Positions 16,359-24,404 of a stretch of DNA of 44,090 nt are shown here, piece by piece (within the stretch, counting starts at the first letter, position 1; every line of letters starts with the position of its first letter). The notes under the pieces were generated by a model. It did no database searches and was not told where the DNA came from. It saw nothing but the letters and a program-made list of their open reading frames with translations. Source of the DNA: Campylobacterales bacterium (GTDB lineage Bacteria; Campylobacterota; Campylobacteria; Campylobacterales; Nitratiruptoraceae); the NCBI GenBank assembly GCA_027082175.1, contig JALWIX010000072.1, forward strand, positions 1 through 44,090, in the 5' to 3' direction. The position numbers and the translations under genes were made by a program.

Positions 16359-17044
16359 TACTTTTTAACCTAAAAACCTTAGGAGAGCTAACAACTGGCT
16401 CTCTAATAAAACGGCATAACCGTTTCTTAGCTACAGCAAGCGTAAAAGACAAAATCAAAAAAGTTCATATAGCAGATACGGGAAGACTTGAAGAGATATT
16501 AACTCCAAATAGGGAACTTCTTTTACTAAAAAACAGAAACGAACTAAAAACGGACTATACGCTAATTGCTGCTAAAATGGAAGAAGGGTGGGTTTTGATA
16601 AACACAAAACTTCATCCGCAAATTACTCAAAAAGCTTTAGAAAATGGGATGCTAGGATTTAAACCTAAAAATATAAAAAGAGAAGTAAAGTTTTTAAACA
16701 GCAGGTTTGATTATAGAGTAGATGAAGCCTATATTGAGTTAAAAGGATGCTCTTTAGTTGAAGGTAATTTTTGTCTTTTTCCAAACGCGCCCACAAGTAG
16801 GGGCGTCAAACATATAAAAGAGTTGATAAAAGCTAAAAATATGGGTTTTGAAGCCTATATATTGATAATGGCGGTTAGACAATGCAACTGCTTTCAACCG
16901 CATCCATATCGCGACGAAAAGTTTAAAAAAGTTTTTTGGGAAGCTTTACGAAAAGGAATCGAGTTTAAAGGATTTTTTGTTAAAATAGATGAAAATCTAA
17001 ACGTAATTTATAATGGGGAGTTAAGTCTTTGCAAAAAATTTTAG
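16355..17044 (+). CDS. sfsA: SfsA family protein (DNA/RNA nuclease-like)
   Basis: SfsA was named for sugar fermentation stimulation; the family has a nucleic-acid-binding and PD-(D/E)xK nuclease-like fold. This protein is 229 residues, typical. Family segments are KRHNRFLATA near the N-terminus (an R-x-x-RF pattern), HIADTGRLEEILTP, KREVKFLNSRFDYRVD (a D/E-x-K-like core with SRFD) and the C-terminal IMAVRQCNCFQPH in place of the usual Q-x-x-D-x-x-x-F-x-P. The TTG start overlaps the preceding stop; its end overlaps mobA by 16 bases. Confidence 0.88.
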   Translation: MILFNLKTLGELTTGSLIKRHNRFLATASVKDKIKKVHIADTGRLEEILTPNRELLLLKNRNELKTDYTLIAAKMEEGWVLINTKLHPQITQKALENGMLGFKPKNIKREVKFLNSRFDYRVDEAYIELKGCSLVEGNFCLFPNAPTSRGVKHIKELIKAKNMGFEAYILIMAVRQCNCFQPHPYRDEKFKKVFWEALRKGIEFKGFFVKIDENLNVIYNGELSLCKKF

Positions 17045-17640
17045 ATATGCCTTGCGTAATTTTTGCCGGTGGCAAAAGTTCTCGAATGGGCAAAGATAAA
17101 TCTTTGCTTCCATTTGAAAATAGCTCCCTCGTAAAATTTCAATATGAAAGGCTAAAAGAGATTTTCAGTGAAGTTTGCATATCTACCAAAATAGACAAGT
17201 TTGATTTTAAAGCTCATATGATTTTTGACAAAAGTGATATTTTTGCTCCAACTGTCGCTTTCAAAGCGATATTTGAAAAGTTTGATAATTTTTTTGCAAT
17301 CAGCGTAGATACTCCTTTTGTAGACGAAGAAGTAATTAAAAAGTTAATAAACGTATATAAAAACAATAAAACTGTAGACGCCGTTATCGCTAAAACCAAG
17401 TTTCCTCATCCGCTTATCGGAATCTACCAAAAATCTATCTTGCCGACTATAGAAAGAGAGTTAGAAAAAGAAAACTACAAATTAGTCTATATTTTAAAGA
17501 ATTCAAACACTATTTTTGTTAAATTTGAAGAAGAGGAGAAGTTTTTCAATATAAACTATCCCGACGATTATAAAAACGCCCTGCTAAAATCTACTAAAAT
17601 ATCTAATAAATCAAATCTTAACTTTCCGTTTCATTCATAA
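17029..17640 (+). CDS. mobA: Molybdenum cofactor guanylyltransferase
   Basis: MobA attaches GMP to molybdopterin to form the guanine dinucleotide cofactor used by DMSO-reductase-family enzymes such as nitrate reductase. The protein is 203 residues. The nucleotide loop VIFAGGKSSRMGKDKSLLPF and the metal-binding SVDTPFVD are clear, followed by PLIGIYQKSILP. The TTG at 17029 places a GGGGAG site about 11 bases upstream and gives the usual short pre-strand; the ATG at 17047 is an alternative. Together with moaC nearby it points to molybdoenzyme respiration. Confidence 0.93.
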   Translation: MQKILDMPCVIFAGGKSSRMGKDKSLLPFENSSLVKFQYERLKEIFSEVCISTKIDKFDFKAHMIFDKSDIFAPTVAFKAIFEKFDNFFAISVDTPFVDEEVIKKLINVYKNNKTVDAVIAKTKFPHPLIGIYQKSILPTIERELEKENYKLVYILKNSNTIFVKFEEEEKFFNINYPDDYKNALLKSTKISNKSNLNFPFHS

Positions 17641-17766
17641 ATTTTCTTATATCCTCCCACTGTATTTCCAAATCCGGCTTTACTACATTTTTTGTCCACT
17701 ATCCAATCGCGCTAAAGATAAACATCATAAATCTTCATCGATATATTTTAAAATTTACACTCATAT

Positions 17767-18225
17767 CTAATCTTTTAAAAGTCTTTTAGCCTCTATTTCA
17801 TTAAACTCTTTATATATTTTATCTAAAACTTTGAAATTTCTATCTATAAAAAAATTAACATTTTTCACACTATTTTTAAATTTTTTGTAATACTCTTTAG
17901 CTTTTTGTTTATCGCCTTTTATAAGATATACGTCCGCAATATACTCATACGCATAATTTTCTTTCATCTTAACGGCTTTTTTGGCGGCTTCGAGGGACTT
18001 TTGCGGCTCTAAAGACAAAAGATAGTACCAAGCGGCTTTTCCGTAAACTTTTGTATCGTTAAGATAGTCCGCATAATCTTTACAATGCTCTTTTTTAGAA
18101 GTATCCCCTTTTTTGGCAACATAGTAGTTACACTGCATCTCCGCTCTATTTAGATCGCATTTTGTGCAAACTTTTGAAGAAGCTAATAAAATAAGTGGTA
18201 AAATAGCGATAAATATTTTTTTCAT
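17767..18225 (-). CDS. Secreted TPR-like protein
   Basis: I do not recognise a specific family. The product is 152 residues with a signal peptide (about 1-17). Then comes a cysteine-bearing segment with CTKCDL and a further two cysteines (near 32 and 48), possible disulfides. Residues about 60-130 form helical pairs of tetratricopeptide type (AAWYYLLSLEPQKSLEAAKK and YEYIADVYLIKGDKQKAKEY). It likely binds another envelope protein. It is divergent from the Dabb gene with only 22 bases between starts, so their promoters must overlap. Confidence 0.65.
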   Translation of the reverse strand: MKKIFIAILPLILLASSKVCTKCDLNRAEMQCNYYVAKKGDTSKKEHCKDYADYLNDTKVYGKAAWYYLLSLEPQKSLEAAKKAVKMKENYAYEYIADVYLIKGDKQKAKEYYKKFKNSVKNVNFFIDRNFKVLDKIYKEFNEIEAKRLLKD

Positions 18226-18247
18226 AAATTTCTCCTAAAGGGTAAAT

Positions 18248-18529
18248 ATGATTAAACATATCGTTTTTATGAAGTTTCCTGATTTTAGTTTAGCAAAAAT
18301 TGCTAAAGATAAACTTTTAAGTATGAAAGGAAATATCGAAGTTCTGAAAGATATTGAAGTGGGACTTGATTTTTCAAGAAGTGAGAGAAGTTACGATTTG
18401 GCTTTAGTTACGGTTTTTGAAAATAGAGATAATTTAGAAAAATATCGAATTCATCCGTATCATCAAGAAATAGTAAAATGGCTAAAAGAGAATAACGCTC
18501 AAACAAAGGTGGTTGATTATGAACTCTAA
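18248..18529 (+). CDS. Dabb (stress-responsive alpha/beta barrel) domain protein
   Basis: The product is 93 residues with the Dabb pattern: an opening IKHIVFMKF strand, a conserved V-G-x-x-x-S-x-R-S-x-D-x-A segment ([20 protein letters not shown]), then [11 protein letters not shown]. These proteins form dimeric barrels; the biochemical role of most bacterial ones is unknown. A run of AAAGGG lies before the ATG. Its end overlaps moaC, so the two are cotranscribed. Confidence 0.85.
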   Translation: MIKHIVFMKFPDFSLAKIAKDKLLSMKGNIEVLKDIEVGLDFSRSERSYDLALVTVFENRDNLEKYRIHPYHQEIVKWLKENNAQTKVVDYEL

Positions 18530-18998
18530 CTTAACTCATCTTGACGAAAAAAAACGGCCAAAAATGGTTGATGTCGGCGAAAAGAGCGAAACCGAAAGAG
18601 TAGCTATAGCAAGCGGCATCATCCAGATGAGCCTAGAGGCATATCAAGCTATTATAAACCAAACCACTAAAAAAGGCGCGGTTTTGCATACAGCTATCAT
18701 TGCGGCTATTATGGGCGCAAAAAAAACGCCCGATCTCATCCCTATGTGTCACCCTCTCCTTCTAACATCTATAAACTGTGATATTGAAGAACTTCCCGAA
18801 CTTCCCGGATTTAAACTATATGTAACCTGTAAACTCAAAGGAAAAACCGGCGTGGAAATGGAAGCTTTAACCGGCGTAAGTATTGGACTTTTAACTATTT
18901 ACGACATGGTTAAAGCTATAGATAAAGGAATGGTTATAAAAAATATCCAACTCGAAAAAAAGAGCGGTGGAAAAAGTGGAGATTTTGTAAGAAGTTAG
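18519..18998 (+). CDS. moaC: Cyclic pyranopterin monophosphate synthase
   Basis: MoaC acts with MoaA in the first step of molybdenum cofactor synthesis, making cyclic pyranopterin monophosphate. From the ATG at 18519 the protein is 159 residues. Conserved marks are [46 protein letters not shown] and [20 protein letters not shown] with the catalytic lysine region [10 protein letters not shown] at the end. A TTG six bases earlier is possible, but AGGTGG is better placed for the ATG. It overlaps the Dabb gene by 11 bases. Confidence 0.95.
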   Translation: MNSNLTHLDEKKRPKMVDVGEKSETERVAIASGIIQMSLEAYQAIINQTTKKGAVLHTAIIAAIMGAKKTPDLIPMCHPLLLTSINCDIEELPELPGFKLYVTCKLKGKTGVEMEALTGVSIGLLTIYDMVKAIDKGMVIKNIQLEKKSGGKSGDFVRS

Positions 18999-19002
18999 TT
19001 AT

Positions 19003-19044
19003 CGATATATTGGTTATTTGTATATAGGCAAAAATGCGATATGC
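19003..19044. repeat. Degenerate word repeat after moaC
   Basis: The spacer between moaC and the convergent DUF493 gene holds GATATATTGGTTATTTGTA and, near its end, GATATGCCAATCAC. ATTGG and CCAAT can pair, as can GGCA and TGCC inside. The words resemble those of the better hairpins (6909, 20976, 39525) but pairing is weak. It may be a decayed copy or a simple terminator. Confidence 0.35.
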
Positions 19045-19047
19045 CAA

Positions 19048-19317
19048 TCACAACACCATCTTAACATCTTTATGCTCTTTTAGTTCTTTGAAGAGCCTCT
19101 CCCTCTCCTCTTCGCTATGAACAAATATATCCGCATTAAAGCTTTGATATTTTCCTTTGTTGCTTATTTTTGAAAATGAGATAGTGCAAGTTAGTCCTTT
19201 TGCCACATTTGTTATCGCCTCTCTTGTTTTTTTAGCATCTTCTCCTATAACTTTATATCTCCAAATAGTCGGATACTCTATCTTCACCTTCTCTTTAAAA
19301 TCTTTTATCTCTTTCAT
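19048..19317 (-). CDS. DUF493 family protein (HP0495-like)
   Basis: The 89-residue product matches the DUF493 family, small ferredoxin-like alpha/beta proteins exemplified by H. pylori HP0495 and E. coli YbeD. Conserved features are the YPTIWRYKVIG strand, the KGKYQSFNADIFVHSEEER strand-turn and the terminal LKEHKDVKMVL. YbeD-type proteins have been linked to lipoate metabolism by gene neighbourhood, but no lip genes lie here. A GGAG site precedes the ATG. Confidence 0.82.
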   Translation of the reverse strand: MKEIKDFKEKVKIEYPTIWRYKVIGEDAKKTREAITNVAKGLTCTISFSKISNKGKYQSFNADIFVHSEEERERLFKELKEHKDVKMVL

Positions 19318-19365
19318 ATCTCCTCCTTTTTAATATATATATTTATATTATACCAAATTAGAAGG

Positions 19366-19391
19366 AAAAACTTAAGAGCATTTAAGTTTTT
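19366..19391. other. Perfect 10-bp hairpin in the leader of the DEAD-box helicase gene
   Basis: AAAAACTTAA (19366-19375) pairs with TTAAGTTTTT (19382-19391) around a six-base loop, followed on the plus strand by the long leader of the helicase gene. It lies about 170 bases before the helicase start. It could be a weak terminator for either strand or part of a structured leader. Confidence 0.4.
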
Positions 19392-19458
19392 GACGCTATA
19401 ATATCGCAATGCCTTTGATAGGCGCTTTGTTAAACGAATCAATCTCCCTATCACCTCT

Positions 19459-19563
19459 ATGGATACTGCCTCTTGGCAAAAACATTTGCTTTTAGATGTG
19501 ACTTTCGATTGGGCGTTTAATTTGTACATCGAAGGCAAATTTTTTTACAAAGAGACAAAATGA
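19459..19563 (+). CDS. Possible 34-residue leader ORF of the DEAD-box helicase
   Basis: A frame starting MDTASWQKHLLLDVTFDWAF ends in TGA at 19561-19563, which overlaps the helicase ATG at 19560 as ATGA. The frame is open further upstream, to a TAA at 19399-19401, without another standard start. No clear ribosome site precedes the ATG. The helicase itself has only a weak ribosome site, so coupled translation from this ORF would make sense. I do not recognise the peptide; it could also be the tail of a decayed gene. Confidence 0.3.
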   Translation: MDTASWQKHLLLDVTFDWAFNLYIEGKFFYKETK

Positions 19564-20966
19564 CTTTTCAAGATTTCAATCTTAAACCACAAATACAAAA
19601 AGCTATCGATCTAGCTGGATTCAAGGAACCAAGCCCTATACAAAAAGAATCGATTCCCCTAATCCTCACCGGACGCGATATAGTAGGACAAGCCCATACG
19701 GGCACCGGGAAAACTGCAGCGTTTGCTTTGCCTATGCTAAACATGTTAGAACTAAGCGGTGAAGTTGAAGGTTTGATAATCGTACCTACAAGAGAACTTG
19801 CAACTCAAGTCAGCGACGAAGTTTTTAGACTTGGCAAATTTTTAGGCATAAAAACGGCTACTGTTTATGGAGGAAGCTCTTATTCAAGACAGCTTCACCA
19901 CATAGAGAGCGCTTCTGTGGTAGTTGCGACTCCAGGAAGACTACTTGATCTTTTAAAAAGCGGTAAAATCGAGTTAAATCCAAGTTTTGTAGTTTTAGAT
20001 GAGGCTGACGAGATGTTAGATATGGGATTTTTGGACGATATCAAAGCGATTTTTGAATTTTTACCTTCAAATAGACAAACAATGCTGTTTAGCGCCACAA
20101 TGCCAAACGAAATAAAAGAACTAGCGTCCAAGATACTTTATAATCCGGCGTTTATCTCAATAACAAAAAATGAAGTGACAAACGAAAATATAAAACAGTA
20201 TTACTATGTCGTAGATGAAAAAGAGAGAGACGAAGCGCTCATAAGACTTTTAGACTATAAAGCCCCTTCAAAAGCTATTATCTTTTGCAGAATGAAAGTG
20301 GAAGTCGATAGACTTAGCGAATTTTTAAACGCTCAAGGGATAAATGCAAAAGGCCTGCACGGAGATATGCAGCAGCGCCAACGTGAAGAGGTTATACAAT
20401 CTTTTAAAAAAGGAAACACCGAAATACTTATAGCTACCGACGTAGCCGCTAGAGGTTTAGATATCAGCGATGTATCGCATGTTTTTAATTATCATATACC
20501 TTTTGACCCGCAAAGCTATGTCCATAGAATCGGTAGAACAGGAAGAGCCGGAAGGGAAGGGATTGCCGTATCTTTAGTTACTCCGCATGAATTTAAACAG
20601 CTTCTTCGCATACAAAAAGCTGTGGGTAGCTCTCTTATAAATCAAGAGATTCCAACAAGTAGCGAATTAAAAGAGAAAAAACAGAACTCTACCTTAGAAA
20701 GAGTTTTAGCGACGCAAATTTCTACCGAAGCCATAGAGCTTATAAATCTCCTTGAATCTCAAACAGATCTATCTACCATTGCGCTCAAGCTTGCCTCAAT
20801 GGTTATAGAAGATGAAAAAGTAGAGGGAAGAGAAAAAATCGGCAAAAGCAAAAAAGAGATAGAAAAACTCATAAGAGAGTTTGAAAATGAAAAAAGAAAA
20901 CCAAAAAGGGTAAGAAACTCATTTGCTAGAGGACAGAGAAGAAACTCTAGAACTAGAAGACACTAA
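19560..20966 (+). CDS. DEAD-box ATP-dependent RNA helicase
   Basis: The product is 468 residues. The Q motif (PSPIQKESIP), Walker A AHTGTGKT (45-52), PTRELA, DEAD followed by EMLDMGF, SAT, HGDMQQRQRE and HRIGRTGRAGR are all intact, giving a complete two-lobe RNA helicase. The C-terminal 110 residues are charged, ending in a basic RNA-binding tail (KRKPKRVRNSFARGQRRNS). It resembles the single cold-stress or ribosome-biogenesis helicase of Campylobacterota (DeaD/RhlE group); I cannot assign it more closely. Confidence 0.93.
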   Translation: MTFQDFNLKPQIQKAIDLAGFKEPSPIQKESIPLILTGRDIVGQAHTGTGKTAAFALPMLNMLELSGEVEGLIIVPTRELATQVSDEVFRLGKFLGIKTATVYGGSSYSRQLHHIESASVVVATPGRLLDLLKSGKIELNPSFVVLDEADEMLDMGFLDDIKAIFEFLPSNRQTMLFSATMPNEIKELASKILYNPAFISITKNEVTNENIKQYYYVVDEKERDEALIRLLDYKAPSKAIIFCRMKVEVDRLSEFLNAQGINAKGLHGDMQQRQREEVIQSFKKGNTEILIATDVAARGLDISDVSHVFNYHIPFDPQSYVHRIGRTGRAGREGIAVSLVTPHEFKQLLRIQKAVGSSLINQEIPTSSELKEKKQNSTLERVLATQISTEAIELINLLESQTDLSTIALKLASMVIEDEKVEGREKIGKSKKEIEKLIREFENEKRKPKRVRNSFARGQRRNSRTRRH

Positions 20967-20975
20967 AAAAAATAT

Positions 20976-21029
20976 ATAGTATATTGGTCTATTCGCATAT
21001 CTAGGATACATCAACGACCAATATACTAT
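20976..21029. repeat. Perfect 14-bp word hairpin after the helicase gene
   Basis: ATAGTATATTGGTC (20976-20989) pairs perfectly with GACCAATATACTAT (21016-21029). The words match the TATATTGGT series of the hairpins at 37951 and 39525. By position it could serve as the helicase terminator; A/T-rich sequence follows it. Confidence 0.7.
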
Positions 21030-21094
21030 TTTATTAATATCTCCATCAACCAATAAAATGTTATAATATCCAAAATCTCAAATAAAGGTTTCTT

Positions 21095-22057
21095 ATGCGT
21101 GAAAAATTTGAAGACGTATTAAAAAGAGAGGATATAAAAGAGGCAGTATCTATCTTGATAGAAGAGATCAAAAAAGAGAAAGAAAAACATATACAAGAAC
21201 TTATTTTAGAGATAGATAGATTAAATAGAGAAATAGAGCAAGAAAAAGAGGAACTAAAACATAAACTTAGCGAAGCCTTTGAACTTTTGGAAGATTTAGC
21301 TAATGAACTTGAGGGAGAAAAAAGAGAAGAGCTCATAAAAACTATAGAAGAAAACAAACTAAAAACTTTAGAGTTTTTGGGAATACTAAAAGAGACTACG
21401 GAAGCCGCCATTATTACAGCTTTGGAAAAAAACGAAGATATAAAAGAGACCGTAAAAGAGATAACTAAAAATTTAGCATTTGAAACTATTGATACAAAAG
21501 TTGACGCCGCGCACATAAAAGACGTATCAATAACTATTTTATCTGTTTCGGCGGAAATTGCAAGCGTATCGGTAAACTATAGCGACGAAATTTTAATCGG
21601 CGCTATACAAGGAGTTAAAACAGGTATCTTAAAATCCATAGAAAAATTTAAAGAGTCTATAGAATTTACGCCTCTTGAAGCTAGAGAGTTAATCATAGAA
21701 AATTACGATAAAATTATAAAAGATTTAGAAAATGTAGACGATCTTTACATATCTTGCATTAAAGAGGTTGCTAATAACAGCGAAGCTGGGATAAAAGAAA
21801 AACTGCTAAAACTTGCCGAAGAGCTTCAAAGCACTATGTATAAATTAAAAAACGCGGCGCAAGAGACTATAGAGATTTTCAAGACAAAATTTAGCGATCT
21901 TGCCAAGGAAGCCGCTTCTACAACATCTATTTTCAAGGAGAAAGCAGAAGAGGCGAAAAAACTTGGAGTTAGAGCTTTTATGATTGCAAAAGCGGCTATA
22001 GACGGAGCTATAAAGGGAGCAAAAGAGGCTATAACAAAGGAAAAAGATGAAAAATAA
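21095..22057 (+). CDS. Long helical protein, possibly DUF6781-type
   Basis: This 320-residue protein is almost wholly helical. Residues about 20-100 are a charged coiled coil (IEEIKKEKEKHIQELI and REIEQEKEELKHKL). The middle (about 120-200) is more hydrophobic with small residues (ETIDTKVDAAHIKDVSITIL, then AEIASVSVNYSDEI), and the C-terminal part has alternating K/E and A-rich helices (AAIDGAIKGAKEAITKEKDE). There is no signal peptide. The pattern recalls phasin-like or DUF6781 proteins, but I am not sure. It overlaps the BON gene by 11 bases and probably works with it and the patatin downstream. Confidence 0.6.
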   Translation: MREKFEDVLKREDIKEAVSILIEEIKKEKEKHIQELILEIDRLNREIEQEKEELKHKLSEAFELLEDLANELEGEKREELIKTIEENKLKTLEFLGILKETTEAAIITALEKNEDIKETVKEITKNLAFETIDTKVDAAHIKDVSITILSVSAEIASVSVNYSDEILIGAIQGVKTGILKSIEKFKESIEFTPLEARELIIENYDKIIKDLENVDDLYISCIKEVANNSEAGIKEKLLKLAEELQSTMYKLKNAAQETIEIFKTKFSDLAKEAASTTSIFKEKAEEAKKLGVRAFMIAKAAIDGAIKGAKEAITKEKDEK

Positions 22058-22520
22058 TCTTTTGTTATTAACTATTTTTGCTATTTTTAGCATTAACTTA
22101 ATAGCCAAAGACTCTTATGATTTAAATAAAACGGCAAAAGAGATATTGGACGAAGCCTATAAAATGTTTGAGGAGTCCAAGAAGATAATAGAGTCTTACG
22201 CACATCCGACTCAAGAGACTATACCTCAAACGGAAAAATGTTTTTCGCTTTACTATAAAGTTGTAAAAAATAGCGCAAAGGTTGAAGAAAGAAGCGATTT
22301 TTTAATCATGTCGCAGATCAAATATAAAATAGGCATTGAAAAAGGACTCTCTTTGGGAGATATTTTAGTAAAATCTAAGGGCGGCGTCGTTGAACTTTAC
22401 GGTAAAATAGATTCTAAAGAAAAGGCGGATAAAATTATTGATATCGCTTTAAAAACAAAAGGCGTTAAAGAGGTGGCGTCTTATCTGATAATTTTTCAAC
22501 GGAAGGTAATTTCTCTATAG
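22047..22520 (+). CDS. Periplasmic BON-domain protein
   Basis: The product is 157 residues, with a signal peptide (about 1-20) and a helical linker. The C-terminal BON domain (about 90-155) shows the pattern KYKIGIEKGLSLGDILVKSK, then GGVVELYGKIDSKEKADKII and GVKEVASYLIIF. BON domains bind phospholipid surfaces and occur in OsmY and secretins. It overlaps the helical gene upstream and lies 52 bases before the patatin gene, suggesting a shared envelope or lipid role. Confidence 0.82.
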   Translation: MKNNLLLLTIFAIFSINLIAKDSYDLNKTAKEILDEAYKMFEESKKIIESYAHPTQETIPQTEKCFSLYYKVVKNSAKVEERSDFLIMSQIKYKIGIEKGLSLGDILVKSKGGVVELYGKIDSKEKADKIIDIALKTKGVKEVASYLIIFQRKVISL

Positions 22521-22572
22521 GCAAAGGTTTTTTTATGCAAATTCGGACTATTTTTATTTCCGAGGATACTTT

Positions 22573-23454
22573 ATGAAAAAAACTGTCTCTTTAGCTCTCG
22601 GTAGCGGTGGCGCTAGAGGATATGCTCATATAGGAGCCATTGAAGAGATAGTAAAAAGAGGATACAAGATCGAAGCAGTAAGCGGCTCGTCTATGGGAGC
22701 TTTAGTCGGGGGTTTGTATGCAAGTGGGAAACTTGACGAATATAAAGAGTGGGTTTTAACTTTAGATTTTTTAGACGTTATAAAACTTCTTGATATCTCA
22801 TTTGCGCCCTCTGGACTTATAAAAGGCGACAAAGTATTCGAAAAACTTGAATCCATAATAGGCGATACTTTGATAGAGGAGCTTCATATACCATATACCG
22901 CTGTTGCGACCGAACTTTTAACTCAAAAAGAGGTGTGGTTTCAAAAAGGAAAACTGATAGATGCCATAAGAGCGTCCATAGCCATACCTACTTTTTTTAC
23001 TCCTCATAAAGTAGATAAAAGAGTATATGTAGACGGCGGTATAGTAAATCCATTGCCTATAGCCCCTATAATGAGTCACATTAGCGATATAACGATAGCT
23101 ATCAATCTAAACAGCAATAAACCGTCAGTAAAAAATATAGAAATTTCCGTTAAAGAAAAAAAAGAGACTGAAGAAGCAAAAAATTTTTTTCAACAACTTC
23201 TAAAAAATGCCGAAGCGAAATTTTCTCAATCAAACAAAACTGAAGAAGAAATAAATTATCTATCCATAATTTCTCGTTCAATCGATACTATGCAAAATAT
23301 ATTAACCAATTATAAAATCGCAGGATATAGACCAGATATACTCATAGAAATTCCCAAAGATTGCGCAATGTTTTACGAGTTTCATAGAGCGAAAGAGCTT
23401 ATAAGATTGGGACAAAAACTTGCAAAAGAGGCCTTAGACGAATATGAATCATAA
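22573..23454 (+). CDS. Patatin-like phospholipase (RssA/NTE-type)
   Basis: The product is 293 residues. The oxyanion loop GSGGARGYAHIG is at about 10-21, the nucleophile Ser is in GSSMG (near 39-43), and the catalytic Asp is in VDGGIVNPLPI (near 156), giving the Ser-Asp dyad of patatins. There is no signal peptide, so it acts in the cytoplasm or at the inner membrane. The C-terminal 90 residues are helical. Short hydrolases of this type (RssA, YlbK) are widespread with unclear natural substrates. It is the last gene of the run starting at 21095. Confidence 0.92.
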   Translation: MKKTVSLALGSGGARGYAHIGAIEEIVKRGYKIEAVSGSSMGALVGGLYASGKLDEYKEWVLTLDFLDVIKLLDISFAPSGLIKGDKVFEKLESIIGDTLIEELHIPYTAVATELLTQKEVWFQKGKLIDAIRASIAIPTFFTPHKVDKRVYVDGGIVNPLPIAPIMSHISDITIAINLNSNKPSVKNIEISVKEKKETEEAKNFFQQLLKNAEAKFSQSNKTEEEINYLSIISRSIDTMQNILTNYKIAGYRPDILIEIPKDCAMFYEFHRAKELIRLGQKLAKEALDEYES

Positions 23455-23486
23455 AACGTTTTAGAAAATATCATATCGATATAATT

Positions 23487-24254
23487 TTAATATTCATGCA
23501 TACTGTTTATAAGTTCATTGTGTATTTTGCCATTTGAAGCGACTATAATATCTCCAAACTTATACTCTTTTCCTAAATGGTTTGTTACTTTTCCTCCGGC
23601 TTCGGTAACTATCAAAATACCTGCGGCTACATCCCAGGGCTTAAGACCAATCTCATAAAAACCGCTAAATCTCCCGCAAGCGGTATAACAAAGATCAATA
23701 GCGGCAGAACCTAATCTTCTTATATCTCTCGTTTTTGGAAGAAGCTCTGAGAAAGTCTTTATAACCCATCTGTAATCTTTTCCCATCTTAATTTTTGTGT
23801 AGGGAAAACCTGTAGCGATCAAAGATGAGGTAAGATTATCCTCTTTGTTTACTTTTATATTTTTACCGTTAAGATATGCCCCCTCTCCTTTTTTTGCCCA
23901 AAAAAGCTCATCTAAAATAGGATTGTACACTATCCCCTCCTTTGGCTCTCCCTCTTCCCAAATAGCGATAGATATGGATACGTATACAATAGAGTGGACA
24001 AAGTTGGTAGTGCCGTCAATCGGATCTATAAAAATCGCTTTTTGTGGAATGGAGCCCGCTTTAAAACTCTCTTCGGCGACAATCTCAAAATCAAGATATT
24101 TTTTAGATATCTTCTCTTTTAAAAAGTTTTCTATCTTTACGTCATACTCAGTAACAAGATCGATTTCACTCTTAAAATCTATCCTCTTTGGGTGATAATA
24201 ACCATATTTTAAAATATTGCCCGCCTCTTTTACAATCTCAACGAGTTTTGACAT
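23487..24254 (-). CDS. Inositol-monophosphatase family phosphatase (SuhB-like)
   Basis: The product is 255 residues. Metal-binding motifs are all present: VAEESF (motif A glutamates), DPIDGTTNFVHS (motif B) and KPWDVAAGILIVTEAGG (motif C). Family members hydrolyse inositol phosphates, fructose bisphosphate or PAP, and E. coli SuhB also aids rRNA transcription; sequence alone does not decide. It converges on the patatin gene with 32 bases between stops, where AAAACGTTTT is a small palindrome. Confidence 0.9.
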   Translation of the reverse strand: MSKLVEIVKEAGNILKYGYYHPKRIDFKSEIDLVTEYDVKIENFLKEKISKKYLDFEIVAEESFKAGSIPQKAIFIDPIDGTTNFVHSIVYVSISIAIWEEGEPKEGIVYNPILDELFWAKKGEGAYLNGKNIKVNKEDNLTSSLIATGFPYTKIKMGKDYRWVIKTFSELLPKTRDIRRLGSAAIDLCYTACGRFSGFYEIGLKPWDVAAGILIVTEAGGKVTNHLGKEYKFGDIIVASNGKIHNELINSMHEY

Positions 24255-24290
24255 AAATAACCTTTCTTAATTCATAATTCGTGATTGCTC

Positions 24291-24349
24291 GATAGTTTAT
24301 GGTTGATAGTATTTAATTTTTTTCTGCCAACTATCTATCATAAACTATC
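24291..24349. repeat. Word hairpin upstream of the inositol-phosphatase gene
   Basis: GATAGTT-TATGGTT-GATAGT (24291-24310) pairs with 24330-24349 at 18 of 20 positions around a 19-base A/T-rich loop. The arm is made of heptad words. It sits in the 630-base gap before htrA, just outside the start of the minus-strand gene. Confidence 0.75.
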
Positions 24350-24404
24350 CGCTATCAACTAAAATATCGCTAGGGACTATCTTACAACACTCACCTAAAC
24401 ATTT

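Noticed and set aside
17625-17766. Possible decayed gene tail between mobA and the TPR-like gene
   Set aside because: The minus strand reads VVKPDLEIQWEDIRKFMNE before a stop, which looks protein-like, but the upstream frame is broken at once and no family can be named.
19314-19538. 74-residue minus-strand ORF upstream of the DUF493 gene
   Set aside because: It spans a hairpin and the helicase leader, has no ribosome site or family match, and overlaps antisense to the candidate leader ORF.
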